A DNA stretch of 27,264 nt, taken from positions 19,069-46,332 of the forward strand of contig DGGX01000141.1 of the NCBI GenBank assembly GCA_002392385.1, read 5' to 3'. Below are positions 8,041 to 16,147 of the stretch, one piece after another. The position numbers and the translations under genes are program-made. This DNA comes from Lachnospiraceae bacterium UBA3863 (GTDB taxonomy: Bacteria > Bacillota > Clostridia > Lachnospirales > Lachnospiraceae). Positions within the stretch are counted from its first letter, which is position 1; each line of letters opens with the position of its first letter. The notes beneath the pieces are model-generated. The model had not been told where the DNA came from, made no database searches, and saw nothing but the letters and a program-made list of their open reading frames with translations.

Positions 8041-8700
8041 GTGAAATGGATTAAAAAAACAGTCTTTCTGTTCATCAGCCTGGCGATCATCACTTTCGGT
8101 GTGGCATTTTCGATCCGCGGCAATCTGGGGATCTCGCCGATCAGCAGCATCCCTTATGTCCTGAGCTTGTTCACACCTCTCTCTGTGGGCGTCGCTTCGA
8201 TGCTGGTCAACGGTTCCCTGATCCTGCTGCAGGTGTTGGTGCTGAAAAAGGATTTCAAGCTATACCAGCTGCTGCAGATCCCGATGGTCGTGGTCTTTGG
8301 ATGGCTGCAGGACTTCGCACTGTGGGCAACACAGGGTATGGGCTACCAGAACTACCTGCAACAGTGGCTGCTGTGCCTCCTGGGGGTCGTGACCCTGGGG
8401 ATCGGCGTTGCGGGAGAGATCGTTGTCGCCGTCATGACCATGCCGGCGGAGGGCCTGAACCTGGCTATCTGCAGCAAGTATCCCGTGAAGCCCGGCAACG
8501 TCAAGATCGCCATCGACTGCAGCCTGGTGGCCGGCGCGATCCTGATCTCCCTGCTGTTCCTCCATCGACTGGAGGGCGTGCGGGAGGGGACGATCGCCGC
8601 AGCTGTCCTGGTGGGCACGGTGGTCAAACTGGTGATGAAGCCGGTGCAGGCTGCCGAGCGCGCTTTTACCGGGGACGGACAGGAGGAAGCAGATACCTGA
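8041..8700 (+). CDS. YczE-like integral membrane protein
   Basis: A protein of 219 residues with about five or six hydrophobic segments. The N-terminal pattern FGVAFSIRGNLGISPISSIPY resembles Bacillus YczE and related YitT/YczE-type membrane proteins, which have no settled biochemical role. I chose GTG 8041, which follows AGAGGA by 6 bp. A longer frame starting at TTG 8014 would overlap the hydratase gene. It sits between a hydratase and a CoA-transferase in one block, so it may export or import a pathway compound, although the family is not proven to transport. The C-terminal tail (after about residue 205) is hydrophilic and acidic. Confidence 0.7.
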   Translation: MKWIKKTVFLFISLAIITFGVAFSIRGNLGISPISSIPYVLSLFTPLSVGVASMLVNGSLILLQVLVLKKDFKLYQLLQIPMVVVFGWLQDFALWATQGMGYQNYLQQWLLCLLGVVTLGIGVAGEIVVAVMTMPAEGLNLAICSKYPVKPGNVKIAIDCSLVAGAILISLLFLHRLEGVREGTIAAAVLVGTVVKLVMKPVQAAERAFTGDGQEEADT

Positions 8701-8714
8701 AACAGTCAAATACA

Positions 8715-8734
8715 GCCGCCGGAGAGCCGGCGGC
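8715..8734 (+). other. Hairpin just upstream of the second CoA-transferase ribosome site
   Basis: A perfect 8-bp stem GCCGCCGG / CCGGCGGC with an AGAG loop, ending a few bases before the CGGAG ribosome site of the gene at 8750. There is no T-run. It could be a transcript-processing or translation-tuning element. Confidence 0.5.
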
Positions 8735-8749
8735 GGAACGGAGACACAT

Positions 8750-9961
8750 ATGACAGATATGCCCTTAAAAGGAGTCGTCGTTATCGAATTCGCCATCCAC
8801 GGCGCGGGATGCGCGGTCGGCAAGGTCCTCGCGGACTGGGGCGCGGACGTGATCAAGGTGGAGACACCCACCGGCGATGTCGCCCGCAATTCCGGCCTGC
8901 AGCTGAACCTCCCCTGTACGGAGGAGAGCAACATCCACTTTGAGATGCTCAGCGGCAACAAGCGGTCCATCGTCCTCGACATGAAGACGGAGGAAGGCCG
9001 GGAAGTCATGGAGAAGATGCTGGCAGGCGCCAACATCTTCTTCAGCAACTTCCGGATGAAAGCCCTCAACAAGTTCGGCCTGGACTATGAATCCGTGTCG
9101 AAGCGCCATCCCCACATCATCTGGGGCCACCTCAGCGGCTACGGGACGGACGGGCCTCTGGCCGGCGCGCCAGGCTTCGACGTGGTCTCGTACTGGGCCA
9201 AGTCGGGCCTCCTGATCGACTTCACCGAGAAGCATTCCCTGCCCAATACCGCACCTTTCGGCGTGGGCGACTTCAGCGCCGGCGCGATGCTGGCGGGCGC
9301 CATGGCGGCCTGCCTCTATCAGCAGGAGAAGACCGGCAAGGGCCAGAAGGTCATGAACTCCCTCTATGGGCACGCCATCTGGACCGCGGGCAGTCTGGTC
9401 CAGTCCACGCAGCACGGGGACAAGTTCCCGAAGACGCGAAAACAGGCCATGTCCCCCTTCATCAACTCCTACCGCTGCAGCGACGAGTGGTTCTTCTGCG
9501 CGGTCATGGACTACGCCGGCAAGTTCCCGCTGCTCTGCGAGATGATCGGCCGCCCGGAGCTGGCGGAGGATCCGCGCTTCAGCACGCTGGGCGCTGCGCA
9601 GAAGAACAAGCCGGAACTGATCGCCATCTTCGATGCCTGGTTCGCCGGCCAGCCCTGGGAGAAAGTGGACCGTCTGCTGACGGAGGCAGACATCGTGCAC
9701 ACCAAGATCGCGCACTTCGCAGACGTGGCGGGGGACGAGCAGGCGCGGGCCAACGGATACGTCTATAATTTCACGGACCGCAGAGGAGAGACGGATCTCG
9801 TGGTCTCCACGCCCGTGAAGTTCGGCCGCAATGAGCCGACGCCGCACCGCAACGCACCGCTGCTGGGCGAGCAGTCCGAGGAGATCCTGCGCCAGTTTGG
9901 CTTCAGCGAGGAGGACATTGTCCATCTGGAAGCTGCCGGCACGGTCGTGCAGCACGCGTGA
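8750..9961 (+). CDS. Family III CoA-transferase, FldA/HadA-like (copy 2)
   Basis: A protein of 403 residues of the CaiB/BaiF fold, paralogous to the product of 4286-5524. Both share GANIFxSNFRMKAL, GLDYE, PHIIWG, GFDxVSYWAKSG and a C-terminal NAPLxGEQxxEIL. The candidate catalytic residue is Asp174 in FGVGDFSAGA. The N-terminus LKGVVVIEFAIHGAGCAVGKVLADWGADVIKVE is the usual Rossmann-like CoA-binding start. CGGAG precedes the ATG. It is the last gene of block B, followed by a strong terminator. Keeping two FldA-like copies next to two hydratase copies suggests either sequential steps or two related substrates. Confidence 0.88.
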   Translation: MTDMPLKGVVVIEFAIHGAGCAVGKVLADWGADVIKVETPTGDVARNSGLQLNLPCTEESNIHFEMLSGNKRSIVLDMKTEEGREVMEKMLAGANIFFSNFRMKALNKFGLDYESVSKRHPHIIWGHLSGYGTDGPLAGAPGFDVVSYWAKSGLLIDFTEKHSLPNTAPFGVGDFSAGAMLAGAMAACLYQQEKTGKGQKVMNSLYGHAIWTAGSLVQSTQHGDKFPKTRKQAMSPFINSYRCSDEWFFCAVMDYAGKFPLLCEMIGRPELAEDPRFSTLGAAQKNKPELIAIFDAWFAGQPWEKVDRLLTEADIVHTKIAHFADVAGDEQARANGYVYNFTDRRGETDLVVSTPVKFGRNEPTPHRNAPLLGEQSEEILRQFGFSEEDIVHLEAAGTVVQHA

Positions 9962-10005
9962 AGGACCTGCAGCAAACAGATCCAGTAAACAGATCCCGTG
10001 ACCGA

Positions 10006-10040
10006 CAAGGGGCGCCGCATTTGCGGCGCCCCTTGTTTCT
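10006..10040 (+). terminator. Rho-independent terminator ending block B
   Basis: A perfect 13-bp stem (CAAGGGGCGCCGC / GCGGCGCCCCTTG) with an ATTT loop, followed by TTTCT. It lies between the convergent CoA-transferase and regulator genes. The T-rich tail is on the + strand only. Confidence 0.88.
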
Positions 10041-10071
10041 GCAGGGATCCTGATAACTGACAGCTGACGGC

Positions 10072-12111
10072 TTACAGGTTATATTTCTTCATCCAGCGAT
10101 AGAGCGTCTTGCGGGAGATGTCCAGTTCGCGGGCGGTGTCCTCGCGGCGGTAGTGGTTGCGCAGGAGGGCTTCTTTGAGGTCCTGGACCGTGAGCCTGCC
10201 GCGGTTGGAGAGGAGGAGCTCCTCCTGCGGGTCCTCCGCCTTCTCGCCGCCTTCCGCAGATGGTTCTGCGGGTCCCGCAGGAGTACCTTCTGCCAGCATC
10301 CGCTCCGTACGAAGCGCCTGGGGGTCATTGAGGTCATCGATGGCTCCTATGTAGTACATGATGTGCCGGGGCTGCACGGTATCGACCGGCAGCGTCTGTA
10401 CGACCCCTTCCATAATGTTCTGCAGCTCCCGGACATTGCCGGGCCAGGACAGCGTCTTGAGATATTCCACGGCTTCCGGGGACAGGGACACCGGGTGGGT
10501 GACCGTCCCTCTCTCAAACAGCTTCCAGAGAAAATACTTCGAGAGAAGCGTCACGTCATTTCCGCGCTCCCGCAGCGGCGGCAGCTGCAGACGCAGCACG
10601 CTCAGGCGGTAGTAGAGATCCAGCCGGAACTTGCCCTGCCGAATTCGCTCGTGCAGGTTGGCGTTGGTGGCGCTGATGATCTTGACGTCCACGTTGATGG
10701 TCTGTTTGCCGCCCACCCGGGTGAAGCTCTTTTTCTCGATCACCTGCAGAAGCATGACCTGCAGGTCCAGGGGCATGTCCCCGATCTCGTCCAGGAAGAT
10801 GGTACCGCCGTTGGCCAGCTCGAATTTGCCGATGTGGCCGCCCTTTCTGGCACCGGTGAAGGCACCCTGGTCATAGCCGAACAGCTCGCTCGCGATGAGT
10901 TCCCGGGGGAGGGCACCGCAGTTGACGGAGACAAAAGGCTTGTCGCAGCGGGCGCTCTCCGCGTGGATGGCCTGGGCAAAGATGTCCTTGCCGACGCCGC
11001 TCTCGCCCAGGATCAGCACGTTGCTGTCGCTCTGCGCATAACGGCGGGCTTTGTTTTTGGCGCTGATGATGCCCGGGCTCGTGCCGATGATGTCGTTGAA
11101 GGAGAGGAGCATGTTATTGCCGATCTGCTTCGAGACATGCGCCGCGGTCTGTTCCAGGCTGGTGATATAGATGCGGATCCCCTGGATGCAGATGCCGGGA
11201 TCGCTGAAGGGGTCAGTGGAAACGGTATAATCCAGAAGATGTCCGCGGACACGCAGCCGGAGCTGGATGTTCTCCACGCGCCGCCTTTCATGCAGGATCT
11301 CCCACAGCTCCGGGTTCTCCGGCGGAGGATCGAAGAGACCTTCCACAGGGGTGAAGGACAGGTTTTCCTCCCCCAGGTGGAAGAGCTTGCGAAGAGTGTT
11401 GTTGAAATATGTGACGGACAGCTTGCCAGTCTTCCAGCTCTCGTCCACGATCAGCAGACCGCGGGGCTCGAATTCATACATGTGATGCAGGGACATGGAC
11501 ATATACATGTGCACGTTGGCATCGTTGGTTGCCAGCACGGCTGTTCCCAGAAGATCCGGACGCCTGTACTCATAGGGGACGATCACGGCCAGCCCGCCGA
11601 TCACTTTGGAGGCGCCGCTTTTGTCCACGGTAACAGGAGAGAAATACATGGCGGTATCCACCAGCATCCGGCAGTAGTTGTCAGCCCCTTCCATGGCGAC
11701 CGGTCGCTCGGACAGAAGGCCCACAGAGACGGCGTTCGCGCCCAGATGCGGGATATCCCATCGCGACAGGGGAACGATTCCGCGCGCCTCGGCGTATTCC
11801 ATGAAGGCCTCTCCGCCAAAAAGCTTCAGGAGGATCCCCTCTTTATTGAACAGGGCGAAACCGAGCTGCGGGGTATCGCGGTAATACCGGAGGCTCTGGT
11901 ACATGACTCTGCTGATATAAGCATAGAGCATGCGTGAATTTTTCTTGCGCTCGGCGAAGGGAAGGGTCAGATCCATTGCCGGCCTTGCCAGATCCGGATC
12001 CACACCGGCCTCCCGGGACAGGTCCCAGTAGGTGGAAAGCTCCGGCGACAGATCATTGCCGGGAAGGCCTGAGTGATGACTTTTCCAGTTTTCGAGAACA
12101 GCAGGATCCAT
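10072..12111 (-). CDS. Sigma-54-dependent transcriptional activator (AcoR-like architecture)
   Basis: Enhancer-binding protein of about 679 residues. The N-terminal 330 residues look like a GAF/PAS-type sensor, as in AcoR-like regulators. The AAA+ domain follows, with Walker A GESGVGKD (about 367), GAFTGA (about 415, the sigma-54 contact loop) and Walker B GTIFLDEIGDM (about 434). An acidic Pro/Glu-rich linker leads to a C-terminal Fis-type helix-turn-helix (TARELDISRKTLYRWMKKY). I chose ATG 12111 because AAGGAGG lies 11 bp upstream and an extended -10 lies at 12184-12189. The frame is open to 12204, but those starts lack ribosome sites and the farthest lies upstream of that promoter. Position suggests it senses a pathway compound and activates the CoA-transferase blocks. 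No -24/-12 promoter was found in front of block B, so the target is unproven. Confidence 0.9.
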   Translation of the reverse strand: MDPAVLENWKSHHSGLPGNDLSPELSTYWDLSREAGVDPDLARPAMDLTLPFAERKKNSRMLYAYISRVMYQSLRYYRDTPQLGFALFNKEGILLKLFGGEAFMEYAEARGIVPLSRWDIPHLGANAVSVGLLSERPVAMEGADNYCRMLVDTAMYFSPVTVDKSGASKVIGGLAVIVPYEYRRPDLLGTAVLATNDANVHMYMSMSLHHMYEFEPRGLLIVDESWKTGKLSVTYFNNTLRKLFHLGEENLSFTPVEGLFDPPPENPELWEILHERRRVENIQLRLRVRGHLLDYTVSTDPFSDPGICIQGIRIYITSLEQTAAHVSKQIGNNMLLSFNDIIGTSPGIISAKNKARRYAQSDSNVLILGESGVGKDIFAQAIHAESARCDKPFVSVNCGALPRELIASELFGYDQGAFTGARKGGHIGKFELANGGTIFLDEIGDMPLDLQVMLLQVIEKKSFTRVGGKQTINVDVKIISATNANLHERIRQGKFRLDLYYRLSVLRLQLPPLRERGNDVTLLSKYFLWKLFERGTVTHPVSLSPEAVEYLKTLSWPGNVRELQNIMEGVVQTLPVDTVQPRHIMYYIGAIDDLNDPQALRTERMLAEGTPAGPAEPSAEGGEKAEDPQEELLLSNRGRLTVQDLKEALLRNHYRREDTARELDISRKTLYRWMKKYNL

Positions 12112-12183
12112 AAAAGCTACATCCTCCTTATAGATTTCATCGCGCATAAAATGGCGGATACAAGACGACCACGCGATGACAAA

Positions 12184-12189
12184 AGTATA
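12184..12189 (-). promoter_or_regulatory. Extended -10 element for the sigma-54 activator gene
   Basis: Read on the - strand, TGT then TATACT gives an extended -10 about 70 bp before the chosen start. No good -35 is present at 17 bp, which fits an extended -10 promoter. Confidence 0.45.
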
Positions 12190-12200
12190 ACACATACAGG

Positions 12201-12230
12201 ACATTTTTGCCTTTTAATCGCCAAAAATGT
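12201..12230. promoter_or_regulatory. 9-bp inverted repeat, candidate operator upstream of the activator gene
   Basis: ACATTTTTG and CAAAAATGT are perfect inverted arms separated by 12 bp, centred about 28 bp upstream of the activator's -10. The spacing suits a dimeric regulator, possibly autoregulation by the Fis-type HTH. On the - strand the interior also shows GG and GC with -24/-12 spacing (TTGGCGATTAAAAGGCA), a weak sigma-54-like match. Confidence 0.45.
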
Positions 12231-12622
12231 GGCATATTCACAGAAATGACCCGAAACGAGCACAAAAACAGGAGCAACAGAAGCTTTCCCGGACGATCAT
12301 TCCTCCACCGCCACCCGGAACTGTCCGGCCGCGAGACGGCGACTATGGGACGCCTCATCCGCTTCCTGAGAGAAAACACGCATCTGGAGCTCACGGAGAG
12401 GGACAGCTGCAGCTGACCCTGCGGGCAGAGAACGAAGAGGAGATGAAGGAGTTGTGGAGAGCCTCCGAGGACTTCGGACACTACCTGAAAAAATGCAGCG
12501 GGGCCATGTTCTACATCGGCAACGGAGAACAATGGCCGGCGCTGCATACCGGAGAGTATGATTTTAATGACCGGATTCTGGAGACGGCGGCAGGGATGTT
12601 CCTGCAGCTGGCCTTGAAGTGA
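12207..12622 (+). pseudogene. Decayed M20-family amidohydrolase/peptidase remnant
   Basis: Two fragments of one M20 (HipO/IAA-amino-acid hydrolase-like) protein lie in different frames. Frame 3 gives the N-terminus LHRHPELSGRETATMGRL, ending at a stop at 12416. Frame 2 then gives the C-terminus ASEDFGHYLKKCSGAMFYIGNG, running to a stop at 12622. A full family member is about 390 residues; here only about 125 remain. The central metal-binding region is absent, with possible traces of the dimerisation domain at LTLRAENEEEMKEL. A large internal deletion plus frame change is the simplest reading. No intact alternative gene is seen in 12112-12633. Confidence 0.8.
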
Positions 12623-12644
12623 GAATCTGTCTGTCACTTCCAGG
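12612..12644. terminator. Shared hairpin across the two convergent stop codons
   Basis: GAAGTGA (12616-12622) and TCACTTC (12634-12640) form a perfect 7-bp stem with an 11-base loop, plus three outer pairs after one mismatch. It contains the stop codons of the M20 remnant and of the ATPase gene. No T-run follows, so termination is only possible. Confidence 0.35.
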
Positions 12645-13371
12645 TGCTTCCGTTTATAAACTCCGCCGTCCTCGCCTGCTTCGGATGGTTGAAAATCTCG
12701 TCGGGCGTGCCCTCCTCGACAATCAGGCCATTCTCCATAAAAACGACCCTCGTCGCGACACGCCTCGCGAACTCCATCTCATGCGTCACGACGATCATCG
12801 TCGTACCGTCTTCCGCCAGACGCCGCATGACGTCGAGCACCTCGCCCGTCAGCTCCGGGTCAAGTGCCGATGTCGGTTCATCGAACAGAATGACCCCCGG
12901 GCTCAGGGCAATGGCTCTGGCAATCGAGACTCTCTGCTGCTGGCCGCCGGAGAGCGCGGACGGATAGAAGTCCTTACGGTCGAGCATGCCGACACGGTCG
13001 AGCGCCTGCTCGGCCTTTTTTACGGCTTCCGTCCGGTTCATTTTCCGGCCCACCGTGAGGCCCAGAGTGACATTGTCCAGTGCCGTTTTGTTGGCAAATA
13101 ACTGGTGGTCCTGAAACACGAAACCGATCTTCTTGCGGTAGCGCAGGATATCTTTTCTGGAGATATGATCTGCCCTGTAGGTCTCCCCGTCGAAGACGAT
13201 CTCACCCTGATCCGCGAGGGTCAGGAAGCTTATGCACCGGAGAAGAGTCGTTTTGCCAGAGCCGCTCGGACCGAGCAGCGCGATGACGTCGCCGTCTCCC
13301 ACCTGAAGGGAGATGTCCCGGAGGACCACGGTGCCGCCGAAGCTTTTACCGATATGTCTGAGTTCTATCAT
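12634..13371 (-). CDS. Polar amino-acid ABC transporter ATPase (probably cystine)
   Basis: ATPase subunit of 245 residues of the GlnQ/HisP/TcyC type that powers uptake. Walker A GPSGSGKT (34-41), Q-loop FQDHQ, signature LSGGQQQR (140-147), Walker B ILFDE (161-165), D-loop SALD and the switch His197 in VVTHEM are all present. The ATG follows AGGAGA and lies 3 bp after the permease stop, so the two genes are translationally close. It is last in the XRE-PatB-SBP-permease-ATPase operon. Specificity is taken from the neighbouring binding protein and C-S lyase, not from this subunit. Confidence 0.92.
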   Translation of the reverse strand: MIELRHIGKSFGGTVVLRDISLQVGDGDVIALLGPSGSGKTTLLRCISFLTLADQGEIVFDGETYRADHISRKDILRYRKKIGFVFQDHQLFANKTALDNVTLGLTVGRKMNRTEAVKKAEQALDRVGMLDRKDFYPSALSGGQQQRVSIARAIALSPGVILFDEPTSALDPELTGEVLDVMRRLAEDGTTMIVVTHEMEFARRVATRVVFMENGLIVEEGTPDEIFNHPKQARTAEFINGSTWK

Positions 13372-13374
13372 GGC

Positions 13375-14037
13375 TCACCGTCTCCTTTCCAGGCGTTTTT
13401 CGAAATAGCGCTGCAGATAGGTCAGGACTGTACAGAAGAGCAGATAGATCAATCCGGCCTCGCAGTACAGCCAGAAATAATCATAGGTCCTCGCCGCGAT
13501 CCGCTGCGCCGTCGCCAGGATCTCCACGATTGCTATGCTGTAGGCCAGGGACGTGTCCTTGACAAGGCCGATCAGGGAATTGGAGAGCGGCGGGAACGCG
13601 GTACGGAGAGCCTGCGGAATGATCACATGGTACATGGTCTGCCAGAAGGTAAGACCGACGCAGTACCCCGCTTCCAGCTGTCCTTTCGGGACCGACTCGA
13701 TCGCGGCCCGTACCGTTTCGGAACAGTAGGCGCCGACGCTGAGAGAGAATACGATGACAGCGCTGGGAAAAGCCGGCAGGACGATGCCGAGCGAGGGCAT
13801 ACCGAAATAGACCACGAAAAGCTGCACGATCATCGGCGTTCCGCGGATGATCCATACATAGAATCTCGCGATCTGCCGCAGGACCGGGATCTTCGCGATC
13901 TGCACAAGTGCCGTCGCAAGGGCGATCAGGAGGCCTATGGTGAAGGAAATGACTGTCAGGGGGATGGTCACGGTGATTCCCGGAAGCAGGAGCTTGAAAA
14001 AGGAATCCGCGAGTTCCTGAAGGATTCTGCTGCTCAT
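13375..14037 (-). CDS. Polar amino-acid ABC transporter permease (TcyB-like)
   Basis: Inner-membrane subunit of 220 residues of the HisM/GlnP/TcyB family with about five hydrophobic helices. WIIRGTPMIVQLFVVYFG (63-80) is the typical polar amino-acid signature. The EAA loop EAGYCVGLTFWQTMYHVIIPQA docks the ATPase. It begins 8 bp after the binding-protein stop; GAGGAG at the very end of that gene may serve as a ribosome site, though the spacing (14 bp) is long, so coupling is likely. Only one permease gene is present, so it probably works as a homodimer. Confidence 0.9.
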   Translation of the reverse strand: MSSRILQELADSFFKLLLPGITVTIPLTVISFTIGLLIALATALVQIAKIPVLRQIARFYVWIIRGTPMIVQLFVVYFGMPSLGIVLPAFPSAVIVFSLSVGAYCSETVRAAIESVPKGQLEAGYCVGLTFWQTMYHVIIPQALRTAFPPLSNSLIGLVKDTSLAYSIAIVEILATAQRIAARTYDYFWLYCEAGLIYLLFCTVLTYLQRYFEKRLERRR

Positions 14038-14045
14038 CGGTAGCT

Positions 14046-14855
14046 TTATTTCTCCTCTGTGATGTCTACGCCGTTAAAGTACTTCTTTGAGATCTCGGCC
14101 AGTTCTCCGCTCGCCTGCGCCTCGTCGATCGCCTCGTTGATGGCATCGAGAAGCTCGGTATTTCCTTTCAGGACCGGGATATAGGAACTCGGCTCCGGAT
14201 CCGCGTAGGCAACGATCTTGACGTCCGCTTCCGGATGCTCTTTCATATAGTCGTTGAATGCCGTCTCAAAGTTGAGCGTGCAGTCCGCCCTTCCGTCCAG
14301 CACTTCCGAGATCGAGTTCGCCATCGCTTTGACCGCGACGAGGTCAGCGCCGTATTCCTGGGCCATCTGGCCGAACAGGCTGCTGGCTTCGTTGGCCGCG
14401 GTATGTCCCTTCAGATCTTCAAATGAATGGATGTCGGTATTGTCGCCGCGGACCAGGATGCAGCGGCGGGAGAAGGCGTACGGGTCGGAGAAATCATATT
14501 TCTCCGCACGTTCTTCGGTGTAGCCGACTTCGTTGACGACCGTGTCGATCTTGCCGGAATCCAGTGCCGCGAAGATTGAATCCCATTCGGTCTCCACATA
14601 TTCCACCTCTACGCCGAGGTGTCTGGCGATCACCGCAGCTACTTCGACGTCGAATCCGACGAGATCGCCATTCTCATCGTGGTAGCTGTTCGGGGCGTAG
14701 GTACCCTCAGTGCCGACGAGCAGCTTGCCGCTCTTCCGGATCTCCTCGAGCGTTCTGCCGGTCTTCTTGTTCCCGCAGCCCGTCAGCATGAGCGAAAGGG
14801 CAAGGGCCGTCGCTGATACGATCGTGATAAGCCGGATCATCTGGTTCTTTTTCAT
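14046..14855 (-). CDS. Amino-acid ABC transporter substrate-binding lipoprotein (cystine-type)
   Basis: Extracellular solute-binding protein, family 3, of 269 residues. The lipoprotein signal ends in LTGC with lipidated Cys27. The mature domain has the family pattern GTEGTYAPNSYHDENGDLVGFDVEVA, then TEWDSIFAALDSGKIDTVVNEVGYTEERAEKYDFSDPY, which resembles cystine-binding TcyA-type proteins. ATG 14855 was chosen for the strong AAGGAGG just upstream and because the signal peptide starts there; the frame is open to 14984 without support. It lies 125 bp after the patB-like gene. In that gap an imperfect -10 (TATAGA) and a CAGAA-TCC-TTCTG inverted repeat suggest a possible internal control point. 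Confidence 0.9.
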   Translation of the reverse strand: MKKNQMIRLITIVSATALALSLMLTGCGNKKTGRTLEEIRKSGKLLVGTEGTYAPNSYHDENGDLVGFDVEVAAVIARHLGVEVEYVETEWDSIFAALDSGKIDTVVNEVGYTEERAEKYDFSDPYAFSRRCILVRGDNTDIHSFEDLKGHTAANEASSLFGQMAQEYGADLVAVKAMANSISEVLDGRADCTLNFETAFNDYMKEHPEADVKIVAYADPEPSSYIPVLKGNTELLDAINEAIDEAQASGELAEISKKYFNGVDITEEK

Positions 14856-14980
14856 GTTCTCCTCCTTTGCCGCAATGGCAGTTTGAAATCTATACATACA
14901 GAAGGATTCTGCAGTACACATATTGGCGCCGTCTGTCTGCCGGTCAGGGATGTCGGGGATCCATCCGTTCGTGACGGCTC

Positions 14981-16147
14981 TCAATCCCTGAGCGCCCTGG
15001 CAAGGCGCTCCATTCCGTCCTCCAGCAGGGCTCTCGGACAGGCGCAGTTGAGCCGGAGATATGTGATCCCGCTGCCGCCGTACTGTGCGCCGTCAGAAAG
15101 GAAGAGTCCTGTTCTGGCCCGGATCTTCCCGGCGAGAACGCGGCTGTCCTCCGTGACGCTGCTGCAGTCAAGCCAGAGAAGATAGGTCGCCTCTGACCGC
15201 GTGACGGTGACGGCAGGAATATTTTCTTTAATATAGGTCTCAGCAAACTGCTTGTTGGCGTCAATATACTCATTCAGCGCGTCGAGCCAGCCGCCGCTCT
15301 CCTGAAATGCCGCGATCGCCGCGTCGACCGCAAAGGCATTGGGCTCCGCGACCTCATCGGTGTTGAGCGCGCGCCAGACCTTATGCCGGAGCGCGGAATC
15401 GAAGACCGCCACAGCAGCTGTCTGGAGCCCCGCGATATTGAAAGCCTTCGTAGGCGCGATACAGGTCACGCTGATCATACGGCACGTTTCGGATGCTGAG
15501 GCAAACGGCACATAGCCGCGGCCGGGCTTGACGATATCGCAGTGGATCTCATCCGAGACCACAGTCACATGATGCCGGAGGCAGAGTTCTCCGATCCTTG
15601 CGAGTTCCTCCCGCGACCAGATCCGGCCGACCGGATTATGAGGGTTGCACAGAATCATCAGGGACGTCTGCGGATCCGCGAGCTTGTCCTCCAGGTCGTC
15701 CCAGTCGATCGTAAACCCGTCCCCATCCCGGACGAGAGGAGAATCGATGATATACCGGCCGTTGTTGTAGATCGAATTATAGAAGATATTGTAGACCGGC
15801 GACTGGATCAGGACCTTTTCCGCGGGCGTCGTGAGTTTTCTCACACAGGTCGAGATAGCGGGCACGACACCCGTGCAGAAGATCAGATCCTCCTTCCCGA
15901 TCGAAAGGCCGTGCCGCCTGCGCCACCAGTCCTGATAGGCCGTGTACCAGGTGTCGGGCAGGATGCTGTAGCCGAAAACGCCGTGGGCAAGTCTCTTCTC
16001 GATGGCCTTCCTGATCGCCGGCGCAGCCTGAAAATCCATGTCGGCGACCCACATCGGGAGTTCGTCCTGCGCGACGTCCCATTTCAGGGAGCCGGTGCCT
16101 CTGCGGTCAATGATCCTGTCAAAATCGAAGCTGTCATTTCTGTTCAT
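14981..16147 (-). CDS. patB: PatB/MalY-type cystathionine beta-lyase / C-S lyase
   Basis: PLP-dependent fold-type I enzyme of 388 residues, the usual length for PatB/MalY, which cleaves the C-S bond of cystathionine, cysteine or cystine to pyruvate, ammonia and a thiol or persulfide. The N-terminal block WDVAQDELPMWVADMDFQ is diagnostic. CNPHNPVGRIW is present, and the PLP lysine is Lys234 in APTKAFNIAGL. AAGGAGG precedes ATG 16147. The start overlaps the XRE regulator by 14 bp. Placement with a cystine-type ABC transporter suggests import followed by desulfuration. The choice between cystathionine lyase and cyst(e)ine desulfhydrase cannot be made from sequence. Confidence 0.88.
   Translation of the reverse strand: MNRNDSFDFDRIIDRRGTGSLKWDVAQDELPMWVADMDFQAAPAIRKAIEKRLAHGVFGYSILPDTWYTAYQDWWRRRHGLSIGKEDLIFCTGVVPAISTCVRKLTTPAEKVLIQSPVYNIFYNSIYNNGRYIIDSPLVRDGDGFTIDWDDLEDKLADPQTSLMILCNPHNPVGRIWSREELARIGELCLRHHVTVVSDEIHCDIVKPGRGYVPFASASETCRMISVTCIAPTKAFNIAGLQTAAVAVFDSALRHKVWRALNTDEVAEPNAFAVDAAIAAFQESGGWLDALNEYIDANKQFAETYIKENIPAVTVTRSEATYLLWLDCSSVTEDSRVLAGKIRARTGLFLSDGAQYGGSGITYLRLNCACPRALLEDGMERLARALRD

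Noticed and set aside
366..9961. A bile-acid (bai) or carnitine (cai) operon
   Set aside because: Only the ligase and one CoA-transferase resemble those systems; the other diagnostic enzymes of both pathways are not in the window.
10153..11937. 594-codon open frame on the + strand opposite the sigma-54 activator
   Set aside because: The - strand encodes intact GAFTGA, Walker and HTH motifs; the + frame has none and no ribosome site.
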